Origin: Phycisphaerales bacterium
GTDB lineage: Bacteria; Planctomycetota; Phycisphaerae; Phycisphaerales; SM1A02
Length of the DNA: 64,000 nt
Assembly (NCBI GenBank): GCA_022446795.1
Contig: JAKVBX010000003.1
Span: 175,056 to 239,055, forward strand
Direction: 5' to 3'
Below the pieces are notes generated by a model. That model saw only the letters and a list, made by a program, of their open reading frames with translations. It did no database searches and was not told where the DNA came from. The stretch's first letter is position 1; each line of letters begins with the position of its first letter. The translations under genes were made by a program, and so were the position numbers. Positions 41,376 to 50,382 of this stretch are shown in pieces.

Positions 41376-42284
41376 ATGATGCGAATCGCACTGGCTACCT
41401 GCGACTCCGTTCCGGACTGGGAAGTGGATGACGTCCCGCTGCACGAGGCCCTCGACGGACTCGGCATCGAGACCGCGCACCCCTCCTGGACGGATAGGTC
41501 CGTTGACTGGTCGAGATTCGACGGATGCCTCATCCGCACCACCTGGGATTACGCCTGCCAGCGGGAGGCCTTCGTCACCTGGGCCGAATCCGCGGCCGCC
41601 ATGACGCGTCTGTTCAACCCGGCTCGAACCGTCCGGTGGAATACCTGCAAGTCCTACCTTCGGGACCTGGAAGCCGGTGGCATTCCCGTCATCCCGACCT
41701 GCTGGATCGAACCGGGCGAGACCCCCGACCTGGCCACGCTGATGGCGGACCGGAACTGGACTCGCGGGTTCATCAAGCCACGGATCGGCGCCACCGCCCG
41801 GGGCACGCTCCGCTTCGATGCCACCAACGAAGGGCTTGAGCAGGCGACGCGGCACCTCGAATCACTGCTGGCCACCGAAGCCGTCATGGTGCAGCCCTAC
41901 CTCTCCCAGGTCGAGCAGGATGGCGAATGGTCCGGGATCTTCATCAATGGCGAGTGGTCCCATGCCGTCCGCAAGATTCCCCAGCCCGGCGACTTCCGGG
42001 TCCAGGATGACTTCGGCGCCACCGATGAGGCGTACACGCCCAGCCAAGAGGAACGTTCGCTTGCTCAACAGGTAATCAATCTCCTGGATACGTCGCCGCA
42101 GTGGACCGGCCAGGCCGGCGGCGTACCGCTGCTGTATGCCCGGGTAGATTTCCTTCGCGACGGTGACCAGTCACTGCTGACCGAAGTCGAACTGGTTGAG
42201 CCGTCCCTGTTCTTCCGACATGCACCATCCGCGGGCGCCCGACTGGCCAAGGCCCTGGTCAACCGGTGTCAGGCCCCGGCCTGA
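41376..42284 (+). CDS. ATP-grasp protein, DcsG/RimK-like
   Basis: 302 residues starting MMRIALATCDSVPDWEVDD, close in pattern to the DcsG-type ATP-grasp proteins (O-ureido-serine cyclo-ligase and uncharacterised relatives): VDWSRFDGCLIRTTWDY, GFIKPRIGATARGTLRF (ATP loop), VMVQPYL and VEPSLFF near the end with the acidic metal ligands E-V-E. It probably joins a carboxylate to an amine or similar nucleophile; the substrates are unknown. Two tandem ATGs (41376, 41379); TACCAT lies 5 nt before the first. Its stop overlaps the convergent Ppx/GppA gene by 16 bases. Confidence 0.8.
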   Translation: MMRIALATCDSVPDWEVDDVPLHEALDGLGIETAHPSWTDRSVDWSRFDGCLIRTTWDYACQREAFVTWAESAAAMTRLFNPARTVRWNTCKSYLRDLEAGGIPVIPTCWIEPGETPDLATLMADRNWTRGFIKPRIGATARGTLRFDATNEGLEQATRHLESLLATEAVMVQPYLSQVEQDGEWSGIFINGEWSHAVRKIPQPGDFRVQDDFGATDEAYTPSQEERSLAQQVINLLDTSPQWTGQAGGVPLLYARVDFLRDGDQSLLTEVELVEPSLFFRHAPSAGARLAKALVNRCQAPA

Positions 42285-43237
42285 TCCATCATCTCGATCA
42301 ACAGGCCGTCCCGGAGTCCCACGTCGAACATGGTGACCCATTCCAGGTCGAAGATCGCCATCAACTCGGCAACGATGCAGACCCCGGCCACGATGATCTC
42401 CGCACGACGTGTTCGCAGGCCCGTTTCCGCCTTCCGCTCCGACGTCTCCATCCGGCGAAGCCAGGTCAGCTGTGTCTCGATGGTCTCCTTCGACATCGTG
42501 TGCTGCTCACGAAGGATCGATGGGGGTTTGCTTCCCCGGGCCATGGGCAACGGTCCGATGTCCAGCAGCGCCAGGGCCGTGCAGGTTCCGCCCGTCCCGA
42601 CGAGGATGTCCGCCGGACCGCCCTGGAGCCCGGTCGCCGATACCACCTCGCGGACATGATCACGGATGGCCTCCATGACCTTGCTTCCGACGCGTCCGGT
42701 GGCGTCAAACTCCTCCGCCAGGCGCAGGGCACCCAGCGGCACCGAACGCCAATGATCGACTTCACCATTGGTGGCGACGACGATCTCGGTGCTGCCCCCA
42801 CCGGTATCGAAAACGATGCTGTTCTGTTCCTTGACGAGGTGGCTGCTTGAGACGGCGCGGAAGACCAATTCGGCTTCCCGCTCACCGGGGATGATCTCGA
42901 GATCGATACCGGCGAGTGCCTGTACTCGTTCACGGAACGCCTCCGCATTGGGGGCCTCCCGTGCGGCACTGGTGGCCACCGCACGAATCACGGTGGCGTC
43001 CTGTGACCGTGCCTCTTCCGCCAGTTGCGCAATCGCCTCGGCCGTTCGCTCGAGCGCCTCCGGGTCGAGCGTCCCGTCGTCCTGGGCCTGTTGGCCAAGT
43101 TGCGACACGATCCGGGCGGTCTCGATGACCGCCGGGCGTCGTCTTCCACGCACGGCGATGGACAACTTGACGCTGTTGCTGCCGACATCGATCACGGCGA
43201 ATCGGTCAGCCTTGCGAATGCCTGCAGACTGCGACAT
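42269..43237 (-). CDS. Ppx/GppA-family exopolyphosphatase or pppGpp phosphatase
   Basis: 322 residues with the actin-like ATPase fold: phosphate-1 motif FAVIDVGSNSVKL (about 13-25), phosphate-2 FDTGGGSTEIV, LGALRLAEEF and GTGGTCTAL. It lacks the C-terminal HD extension of E. coli Ppx and has the short actinobacterial or Gram-negative MTH-type length. It hydrolyses polyphosphate or pppGpp, linking it to starvation responses. The ATG at 43237 is supported by the start of the domain and by TATAGT exactly 6 nt upstream; the longer reading to 43270 is rejected. Confidence 0.9.
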   Translation of the reverse strand: MSQSAGIRKADRFAVIDVGSNSVKLSIAVRGRRRPAVIETARIVSQLGQQAQDDGTLDPEALERTAEAIAQLAEEARSQDATVIRAVATSAAREAPNAEAFRERVQALAGIDLEIIPGEREAELVFRAVSSSHLVKEQNSIVFDTGGGSTEIVVATNGEVDHWRSVPLGALRLAEEFDATGRVGSKVMEAIRDHVREVVSATGLQGGPADILVGTGGTCTALALLDIGPLPMARGSKPPSILREQHTMSKETIETQLTWLRRMETSERKAETGLRTRRAEIIVAGVCIVAELMAIFDLEWVTMFDVGLRDGLLIEMMDQAGA

Positions 43238-43243
43238 GCCTCG

Positions 43244-43249
43244 ACTATA
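43244..43249 (-). promoter_or_regulatory. -10-like TATAGT of the Ppx/GppA gene
   Basis: TATAGT on the minus strand, then CGAGGC, then the ATG at 43237. It has the same 6-nt spacing as five other genes in the window, suggesting a leaderless transcript. Confidence 0.55.
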
Positions 43250-43310
43250 TCTCCCGCCGGGCACTCGCATGGCGAATCCCCACCGGACGGGCCCGACCTG
43301 GAGATCCGGC

Positions 43311-44303
43311 TCAGGTGCCCGGCAGCAGAACCAGTTCCGGCTTCAGCAACTGGTGGCCGCCGGCATCACTGGTCGCCAATCGGAATCCCGGTCGGAGGGC
43401 CCCCGACCCCCAGTGACCATCCGGTCGCAGGGCGATCACCGCGATCTGGTGACCCGGTTCCAGGTCACTTCGCTTGGCAATCCGCTCCAGGACTTCCCGA
43501 ATGGCATCGCCGGGCATGGCGCCGCCTCGCATCAGTTCAACCGCCAGGAAGCTGCCGCAGATCGCCATCACGAGTTCGCCCGTCCCCGTGGCCACGGCGG
43601 CGCCGCCCTCGGGATCCACGTACAGACCATGGCCGATGATCGGCGAGTCCCCCACGCGCCCCGGGACCTTCCAGGGCATGCCGCTGGTGGAACAGGCCCC
43701 CGCGAGGGTGCCTCGCTCATCAATCGCCAGGACCCCGATCGTGTCATGGTTGTTGGACCACCGCGACTCGTCATCGCCATGGGCGAAGAGTTGCCCCCGT
43801 GGATCGACATCAACCGGGCGCGGACTGCTGGCCCGGGACTGTTCCGGAAGTTCCCGCTGTCGTTTCTCCCACGCCTCACGCGCGCCTGGAGAGAGAAGCT
43901 CCTCGACCGGATGATCATGAGCGTCCGCGAAGGCGTCGGCGCCTTCCCCCGCCAGCATGATGTGCGGTGTGTGGTCCATCACCTGTCGCGCGATGGACAC
44001 CGGATGCCGATGTCGTCGGATGGCACAGACACTTCCGCACTGTTCCGGCGAGAGCATGACGCATCCATCAAGCGACATGGCACCGTCGCGGTCGGGCAGC
44101 CCGCCGTAGCCCACGGAGTCGATCTCCGGATCATCCTCGCAGAAGACACTGACCGCCTCGACGGCATCGATGGACGAACCACCCGCGGCCAGGGCCGGCC
44201 AGGCGGCCTCGTTGGCCCGCTGTCCAAATGACCATGTCGACAGCAGAAATGGACAGCGTGCGGCGTTCTCAGGCGATTCCATGGGTGATTCAGGCGTGCT
44301 CAC
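43311..44303 (-). CDS. N4-(beta-N-acetylglucosaminyl)-L-asparaginase / isoaspartyl peptidase family (Ntn hydrolase)
   Basis: 330 residues of the plant-type asparaginase (Ntn) family. The autocleavage site and nucleophile are in N-N-H-D / T188-I-G, preceded by the alpha subunit with A-A-G-G-S-S-I-D-A-V and G-Y-G-G-L-P; V-G-D-S-P-I-I-G and G-T-G-E are the substrate-loop motifs. It splits the GlcNAc-Asn bond of glycoasparagines or isoaspartyl/asparagine substrates. The GTG at 44303 has GGAGGG 10 nt upstream and is preferred; the ATG at 44321 would place this GGAGGG inside the gene. No signal peptide is visible. Confidence 0.87.
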   Translation of the reverse strand: MSTPESPMESPENAARCPFLLSTWSFGQRANEAAWPALAAGGSSIDAVEAVSVFCEDDPEIDSVGYGGLPDRDGAMSLDGCVMLSPEQCGSVCAIRRHRHPVSIARQVMDHTPHIMLAGEGADAFADAHDHPVEELLSPGAREAWEKRQRELPEQSRASSPRPVDVDPRGQLFAHGDDESRWSNNHDTIGVLAIDERGTLAGACSTSGMPWKVPGRVGDSPIIGHGLYVDPEGGAAVATGTGELVMAICGSFLAVELMRGGAMPGDAIREVLERIAKRSDLEPGHQIAVIALRPDGHWGSGALRPGFRLATSDAGGHQLLKPELVLLPGT

Positions 44304-44340
44304 GGGCGGTACTCCCTCCACCAGATGCTATCCTCCCCCG

Positions 44341-44359
44341 GTGGGCTGGTGAAGCCCAC
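44341..44359 (+). promoter_or_regulatory. Hairpin at the predicted 5' end of the 44369 mRNA
   Basis: GTGGGCT-GGTGA-AGCCCAC is a perfect 7-bp stem. TATCCT at 44329-44334 could be a -10 element, putting the transcript start near 44341, so the hairpin would be the first thing in the mRNA. The ATG follows 9 nt after the stem. Confidence 0.4.
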
Positions 44360-44368
44360 GTCTGCATT

Positions 44369-44821
44369 ATGGGAAACCGATACGTGAATTTCGCTGCACG
44401 CCTGCTGACCATCATGACCCCCTGCCTGGCCGGCCTGCCAATCCTGGCCAGTTGCGCCGCACCCGTGGGCTGGGGGACCGATGTCACGGCAACCTCGCTC
44501 AACGAGGACCAGTGGAAGGTCGAGGTGGTGATCACCAAGCACCCCAACGAGAAGCACGGCACCGATCAGGTCGTCTCTGCACCGACGCTGATCTGTCGAG
44601 GCGGGGAATCGGCCGAGATGCGTATCGGTGATGGCCAGGACGACATGGACCTGGTGCGTGTCCAGGTGGACACGGCCAAGGATCCCGCGACGGACGAGAT
44701 GACCTTCATGGTCGTGGTCCGCGAAGGCGGCTGGCTGCGAAGCAGGACCTCGTTCAAGGTACAACCAGATGACGCCGCCAACGCCACCACGGCGATGGCC
44801 GGTGACTCCGGCGCCAAGTGA
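44369..44821 (+). CDS. Small lipoprotein of unknown function
   Basis: 150 residues. A hydrophobic signal with lipobox L-A-S / C at residues 26-29 (PILASCAAPVGWG) predicts lipid anchoring after cleavage. The mature part is a single small beta domain of about 105 residues (WKVEVVITKHP, RVQVDTAKD, FMVVVREGGWLRSRTSFKV) with a C-terminal low-complexity tail. I do not recognise the family. It lies 9 nt upstream of greA and is probably cotranscribed with it. Confidence 0.75.
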   Translation: MGNRYVNFAARLLTIMTPCLAGLPILASCAAPVGWGTDVTATSLNEDQWKVEVVITKHPNEKHGTDQVVSAPTLICRGGESAEMRIGDGQDDMDLVRVQVDTAKDPATDEMTFMVVVREGGWLRSRTSFKVQPDDAANATTAMAGDSGAK

Positions 44822-44830
44822 GAGAAACAG

Positions 44831-45295
44831 ATGGACTACATCACACAGGCTGACAAGGACAAGATCGAAGAGGAACTCGCCACCCGCATCAAGCAGCGGA
44901 AGGAGCTGTCCGACCGTATTGGTCGAGCTCGCGAGCTGGGTGACCTCAAGGAAAACGCCGAGTACCACGCCGCCCGCGAGGACCAGGGCATGAACGAGGC
45001 GAGAATCCGGCAGCTCGAGGAACGCCTGTCAACGGCCATCGTCGCGGATGACACCGAGACGCCGGACGACATGGTCTTCATCGGCGCCACCGTGAAGCTC
45101 AAGGACGTCAAGACCGGCGATGAACAGATCTACCGCCTGGTCGGTGAAATGAGTGGCGACTTCGATCCCGAGTGCATCGAGGTCACCCCCACGTCGGCCC
45201 TCGGCATGGCCCTCATGAAGTCACGGCTGGGCGAGACGGTCCGGGCGGACCTGCCCCGCGGCGAAAAGCGATTCGAGATCATGGAGCTGCTGTGA
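44831..45295 (+). CDS. greA: Transcription elongation factor GreA
   Basis: 154 residues, normal GreA length. The N-terminal coiled coil (about 8-72) carries the tip acidic pair D38/E41 in [13 protein letters not shown], which reaches the RNA polymerase active site and stimulates transcript cleavage in backtracked complexes. The C-terminal domain (about 80-154) has the usual FKBP-like motif and ends [18 protein letters not shown] precedes the ATG. The YtoQ gene overlaps its stop by 4 bases (GTGA). Confidence 0.96.
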   Translation: MDYITQADKDKIEEELATRIKQRKELSDRIGRARELGDLKENAEYHAAREDQGMNEARIRQLEERLSTAIVADDTETPDDMVFIGATVKLKDVKTGDEQIYRLVGEMSGDFDPECIEVTPTSALGMALMKSRLGETVRADLPRGEKRFEIMELL

Positions 45296-45744
45296 GCGAT
45301 CGCTGGCAGGTCTACCTCGGCGGAGAAATCCACAGCGACTGGCGCGATCGCATCCGCGAAGCGGCGGCCGGCCTGCCCGTGGACTTCACGGCGCCCGTGA
45401 CCGATCACGATGACAGCGATCGATGTGGAGTGGCCATCCTGGGCGACGAGGACTCCGCCTTCTGGACGGATCACCAGGGCGCGTCGGTGAATGCGATCCG
45501 CACCCGGACGTTCATCAAGCGAGCAGACCTGGTGGTCATCCGCTTCGGCGAGAAGTATCGACAGTGGAATGCCGCCTTCGACGCCGGACAGGCCGCGGCG
45601 CTCGGCAAGCCGCTGGTCATCCTCCATCCGGAGGAACACGATCACGCGTTGAAGGAAGTCGATGCCGCGGCCAATGCCGTGGCGCGGACCCCGGAGCAGG
45701 TCGTGGCCTTGATTCGCTACGCGATCGAGGGATCACTCGGCTGA
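45292..45744 (+). CDS. YtoQ family protein
   Basis: 150 residues from a GTG that overlaps the greA stop. The sequence [13 protein letters not shown] and later [22 protein letters not shown], then GKPLVILH, match the YtoQ family, whose fold resembles nucleoside 2-deoxyribosyltransferase-like sensor domains. No biochemical role is established for the family. A longer reading from 45172 is out of frame with greA but unsupported by homology. Its stop overlaps the convergent membrane-protein gene by 12 bases. Confidence 0.85.
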   Translation: MSDRWQVYLGGEIHSDWRDRIREAAAGLPVDFTAPVTDHDDSDRCGVAILGDEDSAFWTDHQGASVNAIRTRTFIKRADLVVIRFGEKYRQWNAAFDAGQAAALGKPLVILHPEEHDHALKEVDAAANAVARTPEQVVALIRYAIEGSLG

Positions 45745-46107
45745 TGCACGGTTCTTGCGAGCCGTGACGAAACTCGCGATACAGAAGCCGAAGTAGACCA
45801 GGCACAAGATCGCGAGAATGCCCTGGTCCCAGACCTTGAACCAACTGACCTCCTCGGCACCAAGGCTCTTGATGACCATCATCACGCCGCCGACGATCCC
45901 CACGAGTGCCACGAGGATCGACACGTGCATCAGGTGCTTGCGAAGCGACGGCAGCAGTGCCGAGAAGATCCCCAGGCCCAGCAGGGCGATCCCGAAGAAC
46001 GCCGGTATGGCCGCGGTGAACCGGGCGGATTCGAATCCAGCAGCCAACCAGAATCCGATTCCCTGGAGAATCAGTACCGCACCGAATACAACTGCTACCA
46101 GCGCCAT
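45733..46107 (-). CDS. Small four-TM membrane protein
   Basis: 124 residues with four hydrophobic helices (about 3-25, 29-50, 58-80 and 92-114) and a basic C-terminus ([10 protein letters not shown]). The family is not recognised; the size and layout resemble small uncharacterised inner-membrane proteins. AAGGGAGG stands 7 nt before the ATG, and TACACT further upstream could be its -10. It stands alone on this strand. Confidence 0.75.
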   Translation of the reverse strand: MALVAVVFGAVLILQGIGFWLAAGFESARFTAAIPAFFGIALLGLGIFSALLPSLRKHLMHVSILVALVGIVGGVMMVIKSLGAEEVSWFKVWDQGILAILCLVYFGFCIASFVTARKNRASAE

Positions 46108-46172
46108 GGTCAGGCCTCCCTTGTGACGGGAGTGTAGCCGGACGGGGCCCGGGCAGCCGAAATCGCCTGGTA

Positions 46173-47792
46173 TCAGTTGCCGAAGTTGGCCAGGACGATC
46201 AGCATGTCATCGACATTGACGACGTTGTCGTCGTTGAAGTCGGCGGAACAGTCGCCGGTGCATCCCCACTGGGCGATGGCCACCAGGACATCATTCACGT
46301 CCACGTCGCCGTCACCGTCGCCGTCACCGGGCAGCGAGTCGCCCTCGACGATGATGATGCCACTGGAGTCGCCGCCGGTGTTGCCGTCGCCATCACGGGC
46401 CAGGACTCGCAGGCGTCCCTGGTTGGTCGGTGTATCGGGGATGCAGACCGTCGTTGACCCCGCCGGAGACAGGTTGGCCTGGAGCGTGCTCCAGGACGCG
46501 CCGTCATCGGTGGAGTACTCGATATCGACCGAGACCACGTCGTACTCGTCGTCATCGCTGATCCAGGAAATGCTGGGGCAGTCGGCCGGGTCGATGATGC
46601 CTTCCACGGGTGTCTGGAGGCAGGTCGTGGGAGAGATCCCACCGACATGGGCTGGCATGTGCATGCAGATGCAGTGCATGACGCCGGCGGAGTAGGCCAG
46701 CGAGTCACAGACGATCTGCACCACCTGCCGACCCGGCATCGCGGCCTGGACGGCCGCAACGGCCTGGTTGTCGTAGGTGTTGGAGATGTCGTTGTACTCC
46801 GGCAGGAGCACGAGATCATTGCAGACCACCATGTTGGTGTAGGTGTAGTGCGTTCCGCCCTGCGCGAAGGCCGGGGTGCGGAAGACCTCCCAGCCGAGGC
46901 CCTGGTAGTAGTTGGCCGCCCAGTCACAGATCTGATCCTGGGTGCTGCCCGACTGCGTCGGCCAGTCACTGATGATGATCCGATCCTCGCCACACATCAG
47001 CATCCACATGTCGATGTGCTGCGTGTAGTCCACCGACGTGGGGAAGGCATCGTGGATGTAGGTCTCGACGTTCTGGTACTCACGCCAGTACTGCACGATC
47101 TGCGACTCGGACAGGCTCGGGTTCTCGTCCGCAATCAACTCGGTCGCTGCAGCGATGCCGTTGCCGTTGCCGTGCCAGTTGCCGCCACCATGCACCAGGG
47201 GCAGCTCATACACCTCGTGACCGAACAGCGGGCCGAAGTAGCCGCTGTAGGCGTTGTCGTTGGGGCGGGGTCGGTTGTAGGTGTGATCGACGACCACGCG
47301 GCAGTCACCCTCGTAGGCATAGCGTGGGCCATAGTCCCGGATCCAGACGGTGTTGGTGGACCGGACCACGATCACCACCCGATCGGGATCTGCTCCCGCG
47401 GCGATGCAGTTGTTGCGGGCCGAGTTGCCTTCACTGTTGCTGTCGCAGGCGATGAAGACCTTGGCATTGCCGATCGTCGTGATCGCGGCCGCCATCTGGG
47501 ACAGGATCGATGAATACCCTTCCCAGGCCAGGAGGATGCCATCCATGTCCTCGAATTCCGAGGCCGTCCGGATCGGACCCAGGGGCGGTGGCGTCGCACC
47601 GCGGGGAGCCGGGACGGGCTGACCGCCGAGGAATCGGTCCTCGACCTCGGTCATGAACTTGGGGATCAGGGCCCCCTCGGGGAAGATCAGTTCGCCATCC
47701 TGCAGGATGGGCTGGTCATGGGCCGGGGGTGGCGAGACCTGGTCAGTGGAACTGATCGCCAGGACAAGGGCAGCAAGGGCAAATGACGGCAT
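46173..47792 (-). CDS. Secreted peptidylarginine/agmatine deiminase-like enzyme with dockerin
   Basis: 539 residues: signal peptide (about 1-18), then a PPAD/agmatine deiminase-type catalytic domain (about 70-385) with IRDYGP (D153), HGGGNWHGNGNG (201-212), HIDMWM (H259, D261) and the nucleophile in G-V-M-H-C374-I-C. These are the Asp/His/Asp/Cys residues of guanidino-group modifying enzymes of this branch. A beta-sandwich (about 395-475) and a dockerin-like EF-hand pair follow; this dockerin lacks the usual flanking cysteines. It would convert arginine-type groups to citrulline or hydrolyse agmatine outside the cell. GGAGAG precedes the ATG. Confidence 0.85.
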   Translation of the reverse strand: MPSFALAALVLAISSTDQVSPPPAHDQPILQDGELIFPEGALIPKFMTEVEDRFLGGQPVPAPRGATPPPLGPIRTASEFEDMDGILLAWEGYSSILSQMAAAITTIGNAKVFIACDSNSEGNSARNNCIAAGADPDRVVIVVRSTNTVWIRDYGPRYAYEGDCRVVVDHTYNRPRPNDNAYSGYFGPLFGHEVYELPLVHGGGNWHGNGNGIAAATELIADENPSLSESQIVQYWREYQNVETYIHDAFPTSVDYTQHIDMWMLMCGEDRIIISDWPTQSGSTQDQICDWAANYYQGLGWEVFRTPAFAQGGTHYTYTNMVVCNDLVLLPEYNDISNTYDNQAVAAVQAAMPGRQVVQIVCDSLAYSAGVMHCICMHMPAHVGGISPTTCLQTPVEGIIDPADCPSISWISDDDEYDVVSVDIEYSTDDGASWSTLQANLSPAGSTTVCIPDTPTNQGRLRVLARDGDGNTGGDSSGIIIVEGDSLPGDGDGDGDVDVNDVLVAIAQWGCTGDCSADFNDDNVVNVDDMLIVLANFGN

Positions 47793-47923
47793 GGGGACCT
47801 CTCTCCTCTACTCCCAATTGGACACCCGAAATGGACTCCGGGCAACCCCCGTTGGGATGATTCCATAGTGGTTATTCTGCCTGTAAGGCCCGGTGGTTCC
47901 ACTTCACCGGCCGACCCGTCCCA

Positions 47924-49186
47924 ATGAGCACCTCATCCGCCATTTCCGGACCCTCTGGGGCCCCTGCCAGCCGCTACCGGTACTTCGTCGCCGGGTTCTG
48001 CTTCCTGCTGGGGCTGGTCAACTACCTCGATCGCGTGGTGATTTCCTACGCCATCAGCCCGATCGAGAAGGACTTCGGAATCACGGACACCGGCTTCGGC
48101 CTGCTGATGTCCGCCTTCGCCATCGGAACCCTCTCCATCAACGGTCTCTCCGGCTTCCTGCTGGACCGCTTCGGGGTCAAGGTCATCTGGACCATCGGGC
48201 TCTTCAGCTGGTCGGTGATCATGGCCCTGCAGGGGCTGGTCGATGTCCTCTGGATCCTGGTGGGACTGCGGGTCCTGCTGGGTATCGGGGAAGGCGTGAA
48301 CTTCCCGGCCATGAACCGGGCACTGGTGGACTGGATGCGGCCCGGGGAACTGGGCAAGGCCATCTCCATCTCGCTGCTTGGCGTTCCGCTGGCCCTGCTC
48401 ATCGGTGGCGTGGTCCTGGCCCCCCTGATCCTGTCGATCGGGTGGCGATGGTCGTTCATCTGCCTGGGCATCCTGGGTGGCGTGCTGGGACTCGTGTTCC
48501 TCCTGTGCTATCGAGCACCGGAATCGACGCCCCGGCCAGCTTCGCCGCGAGCATCAAGTGGCCCGAAACCGTCATTCCGACAGGTGCTCTTCAACCCAAC
48601 CCTGCTGGCTACCGGCTGGTCCTTCTTCGCTTTCGGCTGGGTGCTCTTCTTCGGACTGTCCTGGCTGCCGGGGTACCTGGAGCAGACCTGGCACATGGAT
48701 CTGCAGAAGGTCGGCTTCTTCAGCCCGCTGCCATGGGCCATCGCCATCGTGCTCATGCCGGTGGCCGGATGGCTTTCGGATGTCATCATGCGAAAGACCG
48801 GCCGCACGCGACTGGCCCGCGTTCACGTGATCTGGATCTGCCAACTGGTCAGCGTCCTGTGCTTCATTCCGGTGATCTTCATGTCCTCGGTCATCGCGGC
48901 CGTGATTTTCGTCTCGATTGCCATTGGCTTCTCGATGGCACCCAACAGCCCGTACTACTCGATCTGTGCCGACCTGTTCCCTTCCCGTACCGGCGTAGCG
49001 ACCGGGATCATCGTGACCTTCTTCTCCGCCTCGGGAATCGTGTGCCCCCTGCTCACCGGCTGGCTGGCCGAGGCCTTCGGCGGCTTCGGTGGCGCCTTCG
49101 CCGCCCTGTGCATCGTCGTGGTGACCTCGGTGCTCGGCCTTCTCTTCTTCGGCTCCGGTCGCCCCCCTGAAGTGGCCGCCGCCTGA
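47924..49186 (+). CDS. MFS transporter, anion:cation symporter (ACS)-like
   Basis: 420 residues, twelve hydrophobic segments. Helix 1 ends FLLGLVNYLDRVVISYA, the 'NY.DR' signature of the ACS family (hexuronate, galactonate, phthalate and similar organic anions). LLDRFGVKVIW, GEGVNFPAMNRALVDWM and GWLSDVIMRKTGRTRLARVH are further family elements. It is likely a proton-coupled carboxylate or sugar-acid importer. No Shine-Dalgarno is seen at the ATG. It is divergent from the dockerin-deiminase gene. Confidence 0.88.
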   Translation: MSTSSAISGPSGAPASRYRYFVAGFCFLLGLVNYLDRVVISYAISPIEKDFGITDTGFGLLMSAFAIGTLSINGLSGFLLDRFGVKVIWTIGLFSWSVIMALQGLVDVLWILVGLRVLLGIGEGVNFPAMNRALVDWMRPGELGKAISISLLGVPLALLIGGVVLAPLILSIGWRWSFICLGILGGVLGLVFLLCYRAPESTPRPASPRASSGPKPSFRQVLFNPTLLATGWSFFAFGWVLFFGLSWLPGYLEQTWHMDLQKVGFFSPLPWAIAIVLMPVAGWLSDVIMRKTGRTRLARVHVIWICQLVSVLCFIPVIFMSSVIAAVIFVSIAIGFSMAPNSPYYSICADLFPSRTGVATGIIVTFFSASGIVCPLLTGWLAEAFGGFGGAFAALCIVVVTSVLGLLFFGSGRPPEVAAA

Positions 49187-49243
49187 GGGATCCTGCACGC
49201 TCGACGAGTCGCGACGATACTGCACGCTGACGAAAGGAACGCC

Positions 49244-50329
49244 ATGGCCGATTCACCCGGCGACCTCAATGATCTTCGGCAGCGCATCGACGAACTCGAT
49301 GCCAGGCTGATCGAACTGCTGAACGAGCGGGCGAAGATCGTCGTGTCCGTCGGCGAGGCCAAGCGTGGCAGCGACACGCCCATCTATGCCCCCCACCGGG
49401 AACGCCAGGTCCTGGATCGCGTCCGGGCCGCCAACGAGGGTCCGCTGCCGGATCGAGCGCTTGAAGCCATCTGGCGTGAACTGATGTCAGGGAGTTTCCG
49501 GCTGGAACACGGCGTCAGCATCGGCTACCTCGGACCGCCCGGGTCATTCAGCCACGTGGCGGCCGTGCGACACTTCGGATCCTCCGTGGAGTTCAACCAG
49601 TTCGACGACATCGCCGCGGTCTTCCGTGACGTCTCCGCCGGCAACTGCACCTACGGACTGGTGCCCTACGAAAACTCGACCGGCGGCAGTGTCACCGACA
49701 CGCTGGATGCCTTTGCCGAGTTCGAGGTCACCGTCTATGCCGAGGCCTTGATCGCCATCTCCCACTGCCTGCTGGCGAACATCGACATGGAATCGATCAC
49801 CCGGGTCGCCAGCAAGCCGCAGGTCTTCGCGCAGTGCCGACGATGGCTGGAGAACCACCTGCCCAAGGCTGAACGTGTCCCCTTCGCTTCCTCATCGGCA
49901 GCGGTTCAGCACATCGCGACCAGCACCGACATGGCCGCCATCGGCTCCCGGCTGGCCGGGAAGATTCATGGCGTCAACCGGATCAGCGATGGGATCGAGG
50001 ACAACCCCGGCAACATCACCCGCTTCCTGGTGATCGGTCGTCAGGCCGCCGAGCCCAGCGGGAGTGACCGGACCAGCATCATGTTCACAACATCCCACGA
50101 GCCTGGCGCGTTGGTAGACGTCCTGGCCGTGTTCCGGGACGCGGATCTCAACCTGAGCCACATCGACAAGCGGCCCAGCGGCCACGAGAACTGGGACTAC
50201 TCCTTCTTCATCGATGTGGATGCACACCAGTCCGAGCCCGTGATGGCCGAGTCCCTGGAGAAGGCACGGGGCCTCTGCCGGGCATTTACGGTTCTCGGCT
50301 CCTACCCCCGGGCCGAGCACGTGCTGTAG
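49244..50329 (+). CDS. pheA: Bifunctional chorismate mutase / prephenate dehydratase (P-protein)
   Basis: 361 residues. Chorismate mutase domain (about 5-90: LRQRIDELDARLIELLNERAKIV, R-Q-V-L-D), prephenate dehydratase (about 92-275: GYLGPPGSFSHVAA, VPYENSTGGSV, DNPGNITRFLVIG) and a C-terminal ACT domain (about 280-355: HEPGALVDVLAVFRDADLNLSHID, then K-R-P-S in place of the usual E-S-R-P). It turns chorismate into phenylpyruvate, and the ACT domain should sense phenylalanine. AAAGGA precedes the ATG and GATACT at 49215 could be its -10. Confidence 0.96.
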   Translation: MADSPGDLNDLRQRIDELDARLIELLNERAKIVVSVGEAKRGSDTPIYAPHRERQVLDRVRAANEGPLPDRALEAIWRELMSGSFRLEHGVSIGYLGPPGSFSHVAAVRHFGSSVEFNQFDDIAAVFRDVSAGNCTYGLVPYENSTGGSVTDTLDAFAEFEVTVYAEALIAISHCLLANIDMESITRVASKPQVFAQCRRWLENHLPKAERVPFASSSAAVQHIATSTDMAAIGSRLAGKIHGVNRISDGIEDNPGNITRFLVIGRQAAEPSGSDRTSIMFTTSHEPGALVDVLAVFRDADLNLSHIDKRPSGHENWDYSFFIDVDAHQSEPVMAESLEKARGLCRAFTVLGSYPRAEHVL

Positions 50330-50370
50330 CCCCCCGGGGCCCCTGGCTGCGGTTCCGGCCCGGGAGCCGG

Positions 50371-50376
50371 TATGCT
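50371..50376 (+). promoter_or_regulatory. -10-like TATGCT of the ECF sigma gene
   Basis: TATGCT, then GCTGTC (6 nt), then the ATG at 50383, with no Shine-Dalgarno. This fits a leaderless transcript. Confidence 0.55.
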
Positions 50377-50382
50377 GCTGTC

